Part shown: one piece after another, positions 6,904-13,850 of the stretch
Position numbering within the stretch: the first letter of the stretch is position 1
Layout: every line of letters starts with the position of its first letter
Assembly: GCF_041200025.1 (NCBI RefSeq)
Contig: NZ_CP165628.1
Coordinates: 3,286,001 to 3,350,000, forward strand
Direction of reading: 5' to 3'
DNA: 64,000 nt
DNA from: Rouxiella sp. WC2420
GTDB taxonomy: Bacteria; Pseudomonadota; Gammaproteobacteria; Enterobacterales; Enterobacteriaceae
Made by a program: the position numbers and the translations under genes
Notes under the pieces: generated by a model
What the model saw: only the letters and a program-made list of their open reading frames with translations
Told to the model about the DNA's origin: nothing
Database searches by the model: none

Positions 6904-7604
6904 GGCTTAGTCCTCAGTCCATGCTTGGCGCAGATTTCGTGAAGCTTTTTGAGATTATCACTTTTGCTCAAGGCGCTTTTAACACTCATCTGAGCAATGC
7001 GGGCGCGGGGTTGAGGAATGGTTTCGCCAGCATCAATGCGCTTTGCCATCAGCTTCAATTCTGTGCCACAACCTTTGCGCAACTGTGCCTCGGACCAGCT
7101 CTCATGACGCATGTGATCGCACAGTGTGGTCACCATCCAATAAACCGCCGGACTCGGCCACGGGTAAGCCTCTGGACTGACGTAGCCACCGCGCTTTCTG
7201 GCATAGGTCATTGTCAAAACATACAGCTCATTCTCGTCAGGCAAACCAGCAGCCTTTAGAGCACCCTCTTTGCACCATGCGATGAATTGACCAGGTGATG
7301 GCCAGAACGGTGATTCGCTGGCACGAGCATGCTGCATACCAGCTGACAGTTGCTCTCGGGTGCGGATGTCATTCTCGGCGAAAGCGGCGATCCATTGTTT
7401 CTTGGCAGCGCTGAGGTCAGCATCAGTTTTAAGCGTCGTTTGCGCGGCAGCTGGGAAAACTTTCATCAGTTGGCGAAATAGAGAATCCACCATTCGCTCA
7501 GCCTCAAGATTAACTACCTTGGCCGGTGTGTTATCGGGCGGGGCCATTTTCGCAAGCAGCGTACTGTCACGCTGTTCAATAACTTTTAGCAGGCGATTGC
7601 TCAT
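6900..7604 (-). CDS. P: Replication protein P (lambda P family)
   Basis: ATG 7604 overlaps the O stop. The 234-aa product matches lambda P along its length: FRQLMKVFPAAA, KKQWIAAFAENDI, FWPSPGQFIAWC, YPWPSPAVYWMVTT and LKLMAKRIDAGE. P recruits and remodels the host DnaB helicase at the phage origin through O. Length is close to lambda P (233 aa). Confidence 0.95.
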   Translation of the reverse strand: MSNRLLKVIEQRDSTLLAKMAPPDNTPAKVVNLEAERMVDSLFRQLMKVFPAAAQTTLKTDADLSAAKKQWIAAFAENDIRTREQLSAGMQHARASESPFWPSPGQFIAWCKEGALKAAGLPDENELYVLTMTYARKRGGYVSPEAYPWPSPAVYWMVTTLCDHMRHESWSEAQLRKGCGTELKLMAKRIDAGETIPQPRARIAQMSVKSALSKSDNLKKLHEICAKHGLRTKP

Positions 7605-8497
7605 AAGAACTCCTTCCAAGACTCCTCGCTGTTCCAGTGAGGCTCTGGCTCACTTTCTGCGGCTTGTCGTCTGATTGGGAACTTCGGTTTAAACAGGCCT
7701 TGGTAGCCGTTTGCGATACTTGCGTTAATCACCTCAACAGGATCATGCCCTTCGTCAAAACATTCTTTCAGCAGACCGAATGCTTTTGTCACGGTGATGG
7801 CTGTCTTGATTGGTTTCTTGGTCTGACCTCGATATTGGACCCATTCCCGCCAGGCTGTGCTGTTCAGCCATTCAGGGATCGGAATGTCGAGAGGGTTGAA
7901 AACTTTCTTGCCCCCTGTTGGGGGATTAAGGGGGTTAGTATTTATATTCTTGTTAATACATTCTTGTTCATGATGTGCGGGCTTATGTGCGGCTTTATGT
8001 GCGGCACCACCCTCCGAAGCCGCGCCATTGCTGGGTTTGTTATGTGCGGAGATATGTGCGCTGTTATGTGCGGGTAAATTGTCTATTTTTTCGGCATATT
8101 CGGCGTAATTCAGAATGGTTATCACCCTGCCTTTTCGCTTCTCACCATCGATAGAAATCATTCCTTCCTTGGTGAAAAATGCCAGCATCCTTTCCACTGT
8201 ATCGCGGCTGGTCGGTACCCCTTTTCTATCACAAAGAGATAGTCCTAAATCAGCCGCTGTTGAGACCAGTTGACCGGGTTGAAGAATCCACGTGTTACCT
8301 TTGAAATTAACTGTGCGTTGCGCGTGGGAAGCCGCTAGCAGCAGGTTGTCCCATAAGGTGCGAAGAAATACGTCCTTCGCCCAAGACTTCTTCGTGATGC
8401 TGCGGTACAACTGGACGAAACCCAATTTCTGGTTCTCCATCCGGTTGCTCCTGAGTTGGCGTGCTGCGCCAATATCAATAATTTCTGCTGTATTCAT
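7601..8497 (-). CDS. O: Replication protein O (origin-binding)
   Basis: ATG 8497 overlaps the antirepressor stop (ATGA). The 298-aa product has an N-terminal winged-helix replication domain (LGFVQLYRSITKKSWAKDVF, VPTSRDTVERMLAFF). The Ala-His-Lys repeats around ~145-170 are translated from the iterons. The C-terminal domain (IPIPEWLNSTAWREWVQYR) is of the phage replication C-terminal type. It should bind the iterons inside its own gene and hand over to P, as in lambda. Confidence 0.88.
   Translation of the reverse strand: MNTAEIIDIGAARQLRSNRMENQKLGFVQLYRSITKKSWAKDVFLRTLWDNLLLAASHAQRTVNFKGNTWILQPGQLVSTAADLGLSLCDRKGVPTSRDTVERMLAFFTKEGMISIDGEKRKGRVITILNYAEYAEKIDNLPAHNSAHISAHNKPSNGAASEGGAAHKAAHKPAHHEQECINKNINTNPLNPPTGGKKVFNPLDIPIPEWLNSTAWREWVQYRGQTKKPIKTAITVTKAFGLLKECFDEGHDPVEVINASIANGYQGLFKPKFPIRRQAAESEPEPHWNSEESWKEFL
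7921..8073. other. Phage replication origin inside O: six iterons and AT-rich tract
   Basis: On the plus strand ATGTGCGG (one copy ATGTGCGC) begins at 7973, 7985, 7997, 8042, 8054 and 8066, that is two groups of three with exact 12-bp phasing. An AT-rich stretch (7936-7970) lies beside them, as at lambda ori, where O binds iterons and the AT-rich side melts. Confidence 0.8.
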
Positions 8498-9174
8498 GCG
8501 GCCCTCTCCTGAACCTGATTTGCAGCCCAAAGGCCAGCAATCCACTGAATCCCTTTCGGCGTGAATTTATTCTGTGTGAAGGCGTGACCGTTAGTCTGGT
8601 TCTCGCCAGTTTTGACAGTGAAGCGGCCTACGTCGATGTGCTGAGCGTAAGGCGTTAACTTGCCCGCCAGTAGATACATGATCTCGCTGTCGAGCAGAAA
8701 CTTGCGGAAGGCGGGTTCTTTGATGTGAAGTAGTTTGCAGGTCTCACGAAAACCGAGTGATCCGGTCGCATTGACGTAGCTGTCAACGAACTGAACCTTT
8801 GGTGCCGCAATCGCAAGCTGGTTTTCAAGAACCTGTCTTTGCTCTACCTCAGCGGTTAAGGCCTTTAGTGCTGAGAGATAGTCAGTCGGTAATTGGGATC
8901 CGGCCTCCAACTCTTGCCAGCGGTCTACAAGTCGAGCGGTAAACTCTGGGGACAGCTGAGCAACTACGATATAGCTATCTCTCTTGCCAACCAGAAATAC
9001 AGAAACAGACTGACCCAGATGATTTTTAACTTCCCCCATTGGGGGGAGTTGAATCGTCCCCCTCGCTGCCAGTCTTTCGATAGACTGCTTAACCTTGTCA
9101 TGGCGAGATTCAACAAGATCAGCAATATCTAAGCTGCTCATGGTCGGGTTTACTACGTTTGATAAATAGTTCAT
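8494..9174 (-). CDS. Phage antirepressor with KilA-C (ANT) domain
   Basis: From ATG 9174 (GGAG seven bases upstream) the 226-aa product has a Rha-like N-terminal helical domain (MSSLDIADLVESRHDKVKQS). The C-terminal ANT/KilAC domain reads FRETCKLLHIKEPAFRKFLL, then HIDVGRFTVK and TPKGIQWIAGLW. Such proteins act as antirepressors or regulators at the start of the right operon. The frame beginning at 9249 lies in the preceding gene's 3' end and has no ribosome site of its own. Confidence 0.85.
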   Translation of the reverse strand: MNYLSNVVNPTMSSLDIADLVESRHDKVKQSIERLAARGTIQLPPMGEVKNHLGQSVSVFLVGKRDSYIVVAQLSPEFTARLVDRWQELEAGSQLPTDYLSALKALTAEVEQRQVLENQLAIAAPKVQFVDSYVNATGSLGFRETCKLLHIKEPAFRKFLLDSEIMYLLAGKLTPYAQHIDVGRFTVKTGENQTNGHAFTQNKFTPKGIQWIAGLWAANQVQERAA

Positions 9175-9249
9175 AATTAACTCCGTAATTGACTTGCATA
9201 CTTGATTACGCCCGCCCCGACAGGCCTGTAACTGTTGGGGCGTTTTCAT

Positions 9250-9509
9250 TTAGAAGAGCGAAAGTGTGCCGACTGTTTTTCTGGCTCGGGTTTTCTTCGC
9301 TGGCTTCTCGTCTTTGGTGGCGTTTGTTTCTGCCCACACTCTTGCTCGATATAAGCAGTCATCAAACATCGCTCCCTTCTTGCTGGCCTGTGAAGCCTGC
9401 TTGTAATACTCGACAGCCTGCCTCGCCCCCCCTGTGCCAGCGGAACGGTAAATCCTTCGCTAACAAGCACCTGCTTGACGTTCTTTTCGATAAATTCCAT
9501 TGCGTTCAT
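9250..9509 (-). pseudogene. Conserved small phage protein, frameshifted in a G7 tract
   Basis: Read on the minus strand, ATG 9509 opens MNAMEFIEKNVKQVLVSEGF...LAQGG. After a run of seven G (plus-strand C at 9426-9432) this frame degrades into Arg/Pro-rich sequence ending at 9246. The next frame carries on sensibly as RQAVEYYKQASQ...GAMFDDCLYRARVWAE...VGTLSLF, stopping at 9250. One extra G would restore a single ~86-aa protein of a type common in lambdoid right operons. This is a 1-nt deletion, a phase-variable tract or a sequencing error. Confidence 0.75.
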
Positions 9510-9520
9510 GGGAACTCCTC

Positions 9521-9844
9521 TTAGGCGGCAAAGTCTTTTTCCTCACCCGTCATTTCAAGTTGCAGCCTTGAATACTCCAGCTGTATCCAAATCAGATGCC
9601 GGTAGTGCTCCAATGGCATCTTCCTTTCCCCGCGCATGACAAAATCCTCTACACCGCTGGCGGCGAGAGTTTCCATAATTTCAGGGTATTTTTCGGTACG
9701 GCGTAGGACGGTTGAATCAGCAACGTCAAGAAGTCTGGCGACTACCGACTGGCGTGTACTGGTTAAAGCGTGGTGGGCAGCGGCAAGTAGGTGCCGCCCA
9801 ATGAAAGCAACGCTTCCTGTTTTGCGTGGTTTTGCTACATCCAT
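9521..9844 (-). CDS. CII-like transcriptional activator
   Basis: The 107-aa product has a helix-turn-helix in the CII position and style (TRQSVVARLLDVADSTVLRR, then TEKYPEIMETLAASGVEDF) and a helical tail. It lies between Cro/nutR and the replication genes, exactly as cII does. CII would activate cI and int transcription when lysogeny is chosen. Sequence similarity to lambda CII is low, so the call rests on domain and place. Confidence 0.65.
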   Translation of the reverse strand: MDVAKPRKTGSVAFIGRHLLAAAHHALTSTRQSVVARLLDVADSTVLRRTEKYPEIMETLAASGVEDFVMRGERKMPLEHYRHLIWIQLEYSRLQLEMTGEEKDFAA

Positions 9845-9916
9845 GAGAGATAATTCCGTTGTTGGTTAGTTGTGTGTTTGCGTGATCAGCCCGTGGGGGT
9901 TATCACTGTTGTTATT

Positions 9917-9956
9917 GCTCCTGAGTTCAGAGAGCGGCCAGATTGTTTAAAGAGCG
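9917..9956 (-). promoter_or_regulatory. nutR site (boxA and boxB)
   Basis: On the minus strand a perfect boxA CGCTCTTTA (9948-9956) precedes a hairpin GCTCTCTG-AACT-CAGGAGC (9917-9935) with one bulged T. The boxB core CTGAACTCAGGAG also occurs in the nutL site at 14330-14345. It lies between the cro-like and cII-like genes, as lambda nutR does. Confidence 0.75.
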
Positions 9957-9963
9957 GTGGTGA

Positions 9964-10197
9964 TTAGGCTGCTGTTGCGCGTACCTGCGCGAAAACTAGG
10001 TTTTCTTTGGTTACCGGATCGATAGCGGAAAATTCTTTAGTAGCCGCTTCAATCTGCTTTGCCTTACCTGGTGAAGCACGACGAAATCCATATGCGATTT
10101 GATCGAGGTAACCAACTGAGGTATTTGCGAGGATGGCGAGCTTTGACCATTCATCAGAGCTAGCTTCCTTTCTCCATCGGAGCAAATCGTTGTTCAT
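9964..10197 (-). CDS. Cro-like repressor (YdaS/Cro HTH type)
   Basis: The 77-aa product has a helix-turn-helix: SKLAILANTSVGYLDQIAYG followed by FRRASPGKAKQIEAAT. It is the first gene of the rightward (here minus) early operon, divergent from cI across the operators at 10230-10295. By position it is Cro, competing with CI for those operators. Confidence 0.8.
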   Translation of the reverse strand: MNNDLLRWRKEASSDEWSKLAILANTSVGYLDQIAYGFRRASPGKAKQIEAATKEFSAIDPVTKENLVFAQVRATAA

Positions 10198-10227
10198 GGT
10201 CTTGTCCTCTTGGTTATTTCAAAGGCA

Positions 10228-10295
10228 AGTTTATCGTTATGATAAATTTACTGCAACCGATATTTATCAATTTGCATATTTATCGCATTGCTATA
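10228..10295 (-). promoter_or_regulatory. OR region with pR promoter and three operators
   Basis: pR on the minus strand: TTGCAG (10251-10256), 17-bp spacer, TAAACT (10228-10233). Operators read on plus: perfect TTTATC-GTTAT-GATAAA at 10230-10246, then weaker half-matched copies TTTATC-N5-GCATAT (10263-10279) and TTTATC-N5-GCTATA (10279-10295). The best operator lies over pR, so repressor would block cro transcription. Confidence 0.7.
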
Positions 10296-10299
10296 TAGT
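10272..10299 (+). promoter_or_regulatory. pRM-like promoter for cI
   Basis: TTGCAT (10272-10277), 16-bp spacer and TATAGT (10294-10299) point rightward into cI. The predicted start lies about 7 nt before the cI ATG and no Shine-Dalgarno is visible, as for the leaderless lambda pRM message. Confidence 0.55.
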
Positions 10300-10313
10300 G
10301 TAAAAATTGGCAA

Positions 10314-11000
10314 ATGGAAACTAAAGACATCAGGCGAGCGAATCTTGCAGCCTTATTAAAAGATCACCTCGGCAAGCACCCAGAATCCACTAGGGCTGAG
10401 TTTGCTGTTTTATGCGGTTTGGTTCCGGCGCAGTTAAGCCAGTTGACTGGGGAGAAATCGTTTAGAAATATTGGCGGGAATCTAGCGAGAAAGATTGAAG
10501 CTTCACTTAAACTTCCTAACGGATGGCTTGATACACTTCAAAACGGAACCTCAGAAAATACGTCGAATGTTTCTTACGTTGGAGTAAAAGAAAGTAAAGG
10601 TCAGTACCCCCTTGTTAGCTGGGTCAGCGCTGGATGCTGGCTGGAGGCGGTGGAGCCTTACAGGAAAGACGAGATAGATGTTTGGCCGGAAACGACCGTA
10701 GATGCTAGCGAAAATTCGTTCTGGTTGCGCGTTAAGGGTGACTCGATGACAGCGCCTGCTGGTTTTACAGTGCCAGAGGGGATGATTATCCTGGTTGACC
10801 CAGAACGCGAGCCGATTAGTGGAAAATTGGTCGTTGCAAAACTCGAGAGTGACAACGAGGCCACATTCAAGCAGTACATGATTGATGCAGGCAGGAAGTA
10901 TTTGAAGGCGCTAAACCCACAGCACCCGCTGACAATAATAAACGGCAACTGCAAAATTATAGGGGTTGTTGTTGATATCAAGTGGGAGCACATACCTTAA
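10314..11000 (+). CDS. cI: CI-like repressor, HTH plus S24 autocleavage domain
   Basis: The 228-aa product has an N-terminal helix-turn-helix (TRAEFAVLCGLVPAQLSQLT, ~26-45) and a C-terminal LexA/CI-type S24 peptidase domain. The cleavage site Ala106-Gly107 (VSAGCW), Ser144 (GDSM) and Lys186 (ATFKQY) are all present and spaced as in lambda CI. It should hold the lysogenic state and be cleaved on RecA activation. It is divergent from the cro-like gene across OR; a matching operator cluster is at 14163-14237. Confidence 0.93.
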   Translation: METKDIRRANLAALLKDHLGKHPESTRAEFAVLCGLVPAQLSQLTGEKSFRNIGGNLARKIEASLKLPNGWLDTLQNGTSENTSNVSYVGVKESKGQYPLVSWVSAGCWLEAVEPYRKDEIDVWPETTVDASENSFWLRVKGDSMTAPAGFTVPEGMIILVDPEREPISGKLVVAKLESDNEATFKQYMIDAGRKYLKALNPQHPLTIINGNCKIIGVVVDIKWEHIP

Positions 11001-11049
11001 GGCTCAGTGGCCTGAAGAGACGTTCCTCTAACAGAAGGAGTTGTATCAC

Positions 11050-11148
11050 ATGAAAATTAGATTCCTACCCCCAGTCATCGTGCTTCTTGGTGCGGCTGGC
11101 TTCATGATCTGGTTCTTTGCAAGTGGTGCTGCTGCTCACGGAGGGTGA
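11050..11148 (+). CDS. 32-aa membrane peptide in lysogeny operon
   Basis: ATG 11050 follows AAGGAG. The product starts MKIRFLPPVIVLLGAAGFM, a single membrane helix, and ends AAAHGG. It lies 49 bp after cI on the same strand and so is probably expressed in the lysogen. No family recognised. Confidence 0.55.
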   Translation: MKIRFLPPVIVLLGAAGFMIWFFASGAAAHGG

Positions 11149-11177
11149 AAACTAATCCTAGATAAGGTTATTTGACT

Positions 11178-11261
11178 ATGAAAAGAGCTTTGATAATTGG
11201 CTATATGTCGTTTATTTCAGTGGCTTTAATTGTTGCCCTTATCGAGGGTGCTAGGTCCTAA
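11178..11261 (+). CDS. 27-aa membrane peptide in lysogeny operon
   Basis: The product MKRALIIGYMSFISVALIVA plus a short tail is one hydrophobic helix with a basic N-terminus. It follows the 32-aa peptide by 29 bp; the ribosome site is weak (AAGGTTA). Two such peptides in a row after a repressor suggest membrane-acting lysogenic conversion or toxin-type genes, without proof. Confidence 0.4.
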   Translation: MKRALIIGYMSFISVALIVALIEGARS

Positions 11262-11368
11262 GCATTAAAATAAACAGCAGCAATCAAGAGTGGAGAGGCT
11301 CTGGTTGATAGGAGCTGTGTCACAGGGATGTGGGAGTGAGAGACACTTGTTTAAATCACGGAGAAGGT

Positions 11369-11710
11369 ATGGCATTCAATGACCTTGAATATCACGCAGT
11401 CCAAAAAGAAGTTGCCGCATTTTTAGAGAGTATCCGCCCTGCTCCGCATATTAGAAAAGAGATCGATATTGTCTTCACAATCAACGACCAAACTATCGAG
11501 ATAGGCGAGAAACGTCCAGTATGGCGAGGTGAGCCGGGTGAGATGTCCGTGCTCACATCAGCCAAGATTACCTACGTGCGCTCAGAAAAAATCTGGAACC
11601 TATATTGGATGCGGGGAACGCTGAAGTGGGAACTGTACTCGGCAGAAAGAACCCTCGCCGTAGCGCTTAACCAAGTGCGTGATGATATTCACGGCTGCTT
11701 CTTTGGGTGA
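11369..11710 (+). CDS. DUF3024 protein, first tandem copy
   Basis: ATG 11369 follows GGAGAAGG; the frame from 11330 has no ribosome site. The 113-aa product runs MAFNDLEYHAVQKEVAAFLE, SIRPAPHIRKEID, YVRSEKIWNLYWMRGTLKW and ends GCFFG, the DUF3024 pattern. It is clearly paralogous to the next gene (same length, shared MAFND start, YWMR and FFG end). DUF3024 has no established function. It lies in the cI-led operon. Confidence 0.8.
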   Translation: MAFNDLEYHAVQKEVAAFLESIRPAPHIRKEIDIVFTINDQTIEIGEKRPVWRGEPGEMSVLTSAKITYVRSEKIWNLYWMRGTLKWELYSAERTLAVALNQVRDDIHGCFFG

Positions 11711-11790
11711 GGCTGAAGAGACGTTTGGGTAAACAAGCCTTACCTAAACTAAAATGGATGTATCAAAGGATGCTCGATTGAGAGGGATGG

Positions 11791-12132
11791 ATGGCTTTTA
11801 ATGATATTGAACGTCAAAGGGCTAAGAAAGAAATTGGGGCTTTTGTTGAAAGCATCCGGCCCCCAGCATCCATCCGTAGCGAACTGGATATATCCTACAG
11901 CATATGGGGTCAGTCGATTGAGATTGAAGAGTGCCGGCCAGTTTTGTATGGCGAGTCCGGCGAGATGTTTAAATTGGCAGTCGTAAAGATTACCTTCATC
12001 CGTGAGCAGAAATCCTGGCAACTCTACTGGATGCGCTCCAACTTAAAGTGGGAGATGCTGACTCAGGTGAATACGTTAAAAGAAGCCATCGATATCATGC
12101 GGGATGATGAGAGCGGGTTCTTCTTTGGGTGA
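11791..12132 (+). CDS. DUF3024 protein, second tandem copy
   Basis: The 113-aa product is a diverged paralogue of the preceding gene: MAFNDIERQRAKKEIGAFVE, SIRPPASIRSELD, FIREQKSWQLYWMRSNLKW and final FFFG. The ribosome site is weak (AGAGGGATGG). The pair arose by tandem duplication and diverged considerably, so both copies are probably maintained by selection. Function unknown. Confidence 0.8.
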   Translation: MAFNDIERQRAKKEIGAFVESIRPPASIRSELDISYSIWGQSIEIEECRPVLYGESGEMFKLAVVKITFIREQKSWQLYWMRSNLKWEMLTQVNTLKEAIDIMRDDESGFFFG

Positions 12133-12223
12133 GGTCGCAGAGATGAAGCTTGGAACTCAATGGGCAGAACTGAGATCGTCTATTCAGTATATACATTTAA
12201 ATAATGTACTAACTTTTACCATC

Positions 12224-12265
12224 TGATATGATAGTTGGTAATAAATTTACTGTATGGATATACAG
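12224..12265 (+). promoter_or_regulatory. Own promoter and inverted-repeat operator for the Panacea pair
   Basis: An extended -10 (TGATATGAT, 12224-12232) lacks a good -35. Downstream is a perfect inverted repeat CTGTAT-GGAT-ATACAG (12250-12265), 56 bp before the start codon. This layout suits an autoregulated toxin-antitoxin style unit. It is a prediction from sequence alone. Confidence 0.45.
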
Positions 12266-12321
12266 CAAGATCCAAGATGATATCATTTTGGATGGGAACG
12301 ACTACCTTAAGGAGGTATAAA

Positions 12322-12843
12322 ATGGCTTATTCTGCAATCGCAGTAGCTAATGCCTTCATAGAGAAGGCAAAAGAAAGACGAATTTCTGATTTGACACCAA
12401 TGAAATTGCAAAAACTCGTTTACTTTGCACATGCATGGAGTCTTGCTGCCGGAAATGAACCGTTAATCAATGACCAGGTTAAAGCTTGGAAGTTCGGCCC
12501 AGTGATAGACTCTATTTACCAAGAGTTCAAATCATATGGTTCAAACAATATTACTAAGCTTGGAACTGAATTCTTCTATGAAGACGACGGTGAACGGCTT
12601 ATCAGATCACGCTTTGTCGCACCTACCGTACCGAAAACCGATAAAATGGCTAACGCAATTATCGATACTATTCTGGAAGTTTATGGTGATAAAAGCGCTT
12701 ACTACTTATCAAACCTCACGCACGAAAAGGGTTCAGCTTGGGCAGTTACGCGTGAGCATCACCAAGACGGTGAAAATAAGGGTTTTGTCATTCCCGATGC
12801 AATTATCGGAGAAACAACGAAAAAGGAACTTGGCATTGAATGA
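12322..12843 (+). CDS. Panacea-domain (DUF4065, GepA/SocA-like) protein, candidate antitoxin
   Basis: ATG 12322 follows AAGGAGG; the frame upstream to 12235 spans the promoter. The 173-aa product has the DUF4065 landmarks TPMKLQKLVYFAHAWSL, KAWKFGPVIDSIYQEF, YYLSNLTHEKGSAW and VIPDAIIGE. Panacea domains serve as promiscuous antitoxins for varied toxins, and SocA is a proteolytic adaptor-type antitoxin in Caulobacter. Its stop overlaps the start of the next gene (ATGA), the usual coupling of such pairs. Confidence 0.85.
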   Translation: MAYSAIAVANAFIEKAKERRISDLTPMKLQKLVYFAHAWSLAAGNEPLINDQVKAWKFGPVIDSIYQEFKSYGSNNITKLGTEFFYEDDGERLIRSRFVAPTVPKTDKMANAIIDTILEVYGDKSAYYLSNLTHEKGSAWAVTREHHQDGENKGFVIPDAIIGETTKKELGIE

Positions 12844-13391
12844 CTGAAAGTAAACAAAGTTTTCAGTCTAAAAAGGCAAATTTAACAGAGCTTGCAAATC
12901 GAGCAAAAAAGCAAACAAATGCCTTGTGCGGCGTGGATTCGCCAACGGATAAGTCTCGAAATGAAAAAGCAGTTCTTGAAGGCGATCAAGGCACGGATGA
13001 GCGCTTGATTGATGAGTTAAAATCGGCGGTCGAGGAACTTACGACCGCCGTTGAAAGTGTTGATACGCGTGCTAAGGAATTAGAAAATCAATTAAAAGAA
13101 CAGCATATAAAAATGCGTTCTAAATATGCCTCAAAAGCGTATAGATTTGTTTGGTTATGGTCGATAGCCCTTATAGCTATCCTGCTTCTGGAAGGTTTGA
13201 AAACTCCGATTGTTAAGTTCTGGCATTGGGATATTAACATTCCAGCTTTCGACTTAGATCCCAAGATTCTGATAGCACTGATATCTGGTGTTACAGTTAA
13301 CATTGTTGCTGTTTTTGTTGTGGTAATACGTAATCTGTTCCCTTCGGACGCAAAAGTTGCGAAAGAATCTAAACCGGCCAAGGAAGATTGA
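12840..13391 (+). CDS. Coiled-coil protein with two TM helices, candidate Panacea-linked toxin or exclusion protein
   Basis: The 183-aa product has a soluble charged N-terminus, a coiled coil at ~53-90 (DELKSAVEELTTAVE) and TM helix 1 at ~103-120 (FVWLWSIALIAILLLEGL). After a short periplasmic loop, TM helix 2 lies at ~143-164 (ILIALISGVTVNIVAVFVVV), with a basic tail. No enzymatic motif is visible. It is coupled to the DUF4065 gene and the pair occupies the rexAB position between cI and OL. Membrane toxins paired with Panacea antitoxins are known. That this one is a toxin or abortive-infection effector is inference. Confidence 0.6.
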   Translation: MTESKQSFQSKKANLTELANRAKKQTNALCGVDSPTDKSRNEKAVLEGDQGTDERLIDELKSAVEELTTAVESVDTRAKELENQLKEQHIKMRSKYASKAYRFVWLWSIALIAILLLEGLKTPIVKFWHWDINIPAFDLDPKILIALISGVTVNIVAVFVVVIRNLFPSDAKVAKESKPAKED

Positions 13392-13471
13392 TTAAACCTA
13401 ACCACCAATCCGAATTCTTGTGACTGCTTACCCGAATACCACTAACAACACCAGTCCGTACTATGCTGTTC

Positions 13472-13496
13472 GCCGGGACCTATCCCGGCTTTTTTG
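13472..13496 (+). terminator. Terminator of the cI/lysogeny operon
   Basis: GCCGGGA-CCTA-TCCCGGC is followed by six T residues, 80 bp after the last gene of the operon. Confidence 0.85.
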
Positions 13497-13620
13497 TGGA
13501 CGCGCCTTACCAGAAGTCGTGCATGCACAGCAATTACCTAGAGCCATCCATTACCCTGATAAATACACAGTGTGTATTTTTTGTAAAATGTAATATTATG
13601 CTGTTATCAAAGGCCTCCAA

Positions 13621-13698
13621 TTGAAGCCTACCATTAAATACTTATAATAAAACTGTGTGTAGCATTCCTTTTGACGCCGGGTTCACCGGCTTTTTTTT
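13621..13698 (+). ncRNA. Candidate short RNA: promoter to terminator with no gene
   Basis: TTGAAG (13621-13626), 16-bp spacer and a consensus TATAAT (13643-13648) are followed about 45 nt later by the terminator GCCGGGTTCACCGGC plus eight T (13675-13698). No open frame lies between, so the unit would give a very short RNA mostly made of the terminator stem. Confidence 0.4.
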
Positions 13699-13707
13699 GC
13701 CCAAACT

Positions 13708-13842
13708 TTGACCATAAGCAAAATTATTGTTAATCTGTTAATGTGAGACCAGTGATGTGGTCAAGCATTATCCCTCCAATTGGTTTCTTATTTTCTGATA
13801 CCTGATAATCCGATACTTCCGGCCATTGTGCCGGTTTTTTTT
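13708..13842 (+). ncRNA. Candidate small RNA of about 100 nt
   Basis: TTGACC (13708-13713), 17-bp spacer and TAATCT (13731-13736) precede a 100-nt stretch without a gene, ended by CCGGCCATTGTGCCGG and eight T (13819-13842). It points toward OL and is antisense to nothing annotated. The promoter and terminator are visible; the transcript is inferred. Confidence 0.4.
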
Positions 13843-13850
13843 ACCCAAAG

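Larger units (their letters stand above)
13392..13850. other. 459-bp gene-free stretch with three terminators
   Basis: No convincing coding frame. Besides the operon terminator and the two promoter-terminator units described separately, it holds a perfect 17-bp palindrome AATACACAGTGTGTATT at 13562-13578 followed by T residues. Confidence 0.6.

Noticed and set aside
9246-9509. Real 87-aa Arg/Pro-rich protein in frame 0
   Set aside because: The second half loses sense while the next frame continues a typical phage protein; a frameshift explains it better.
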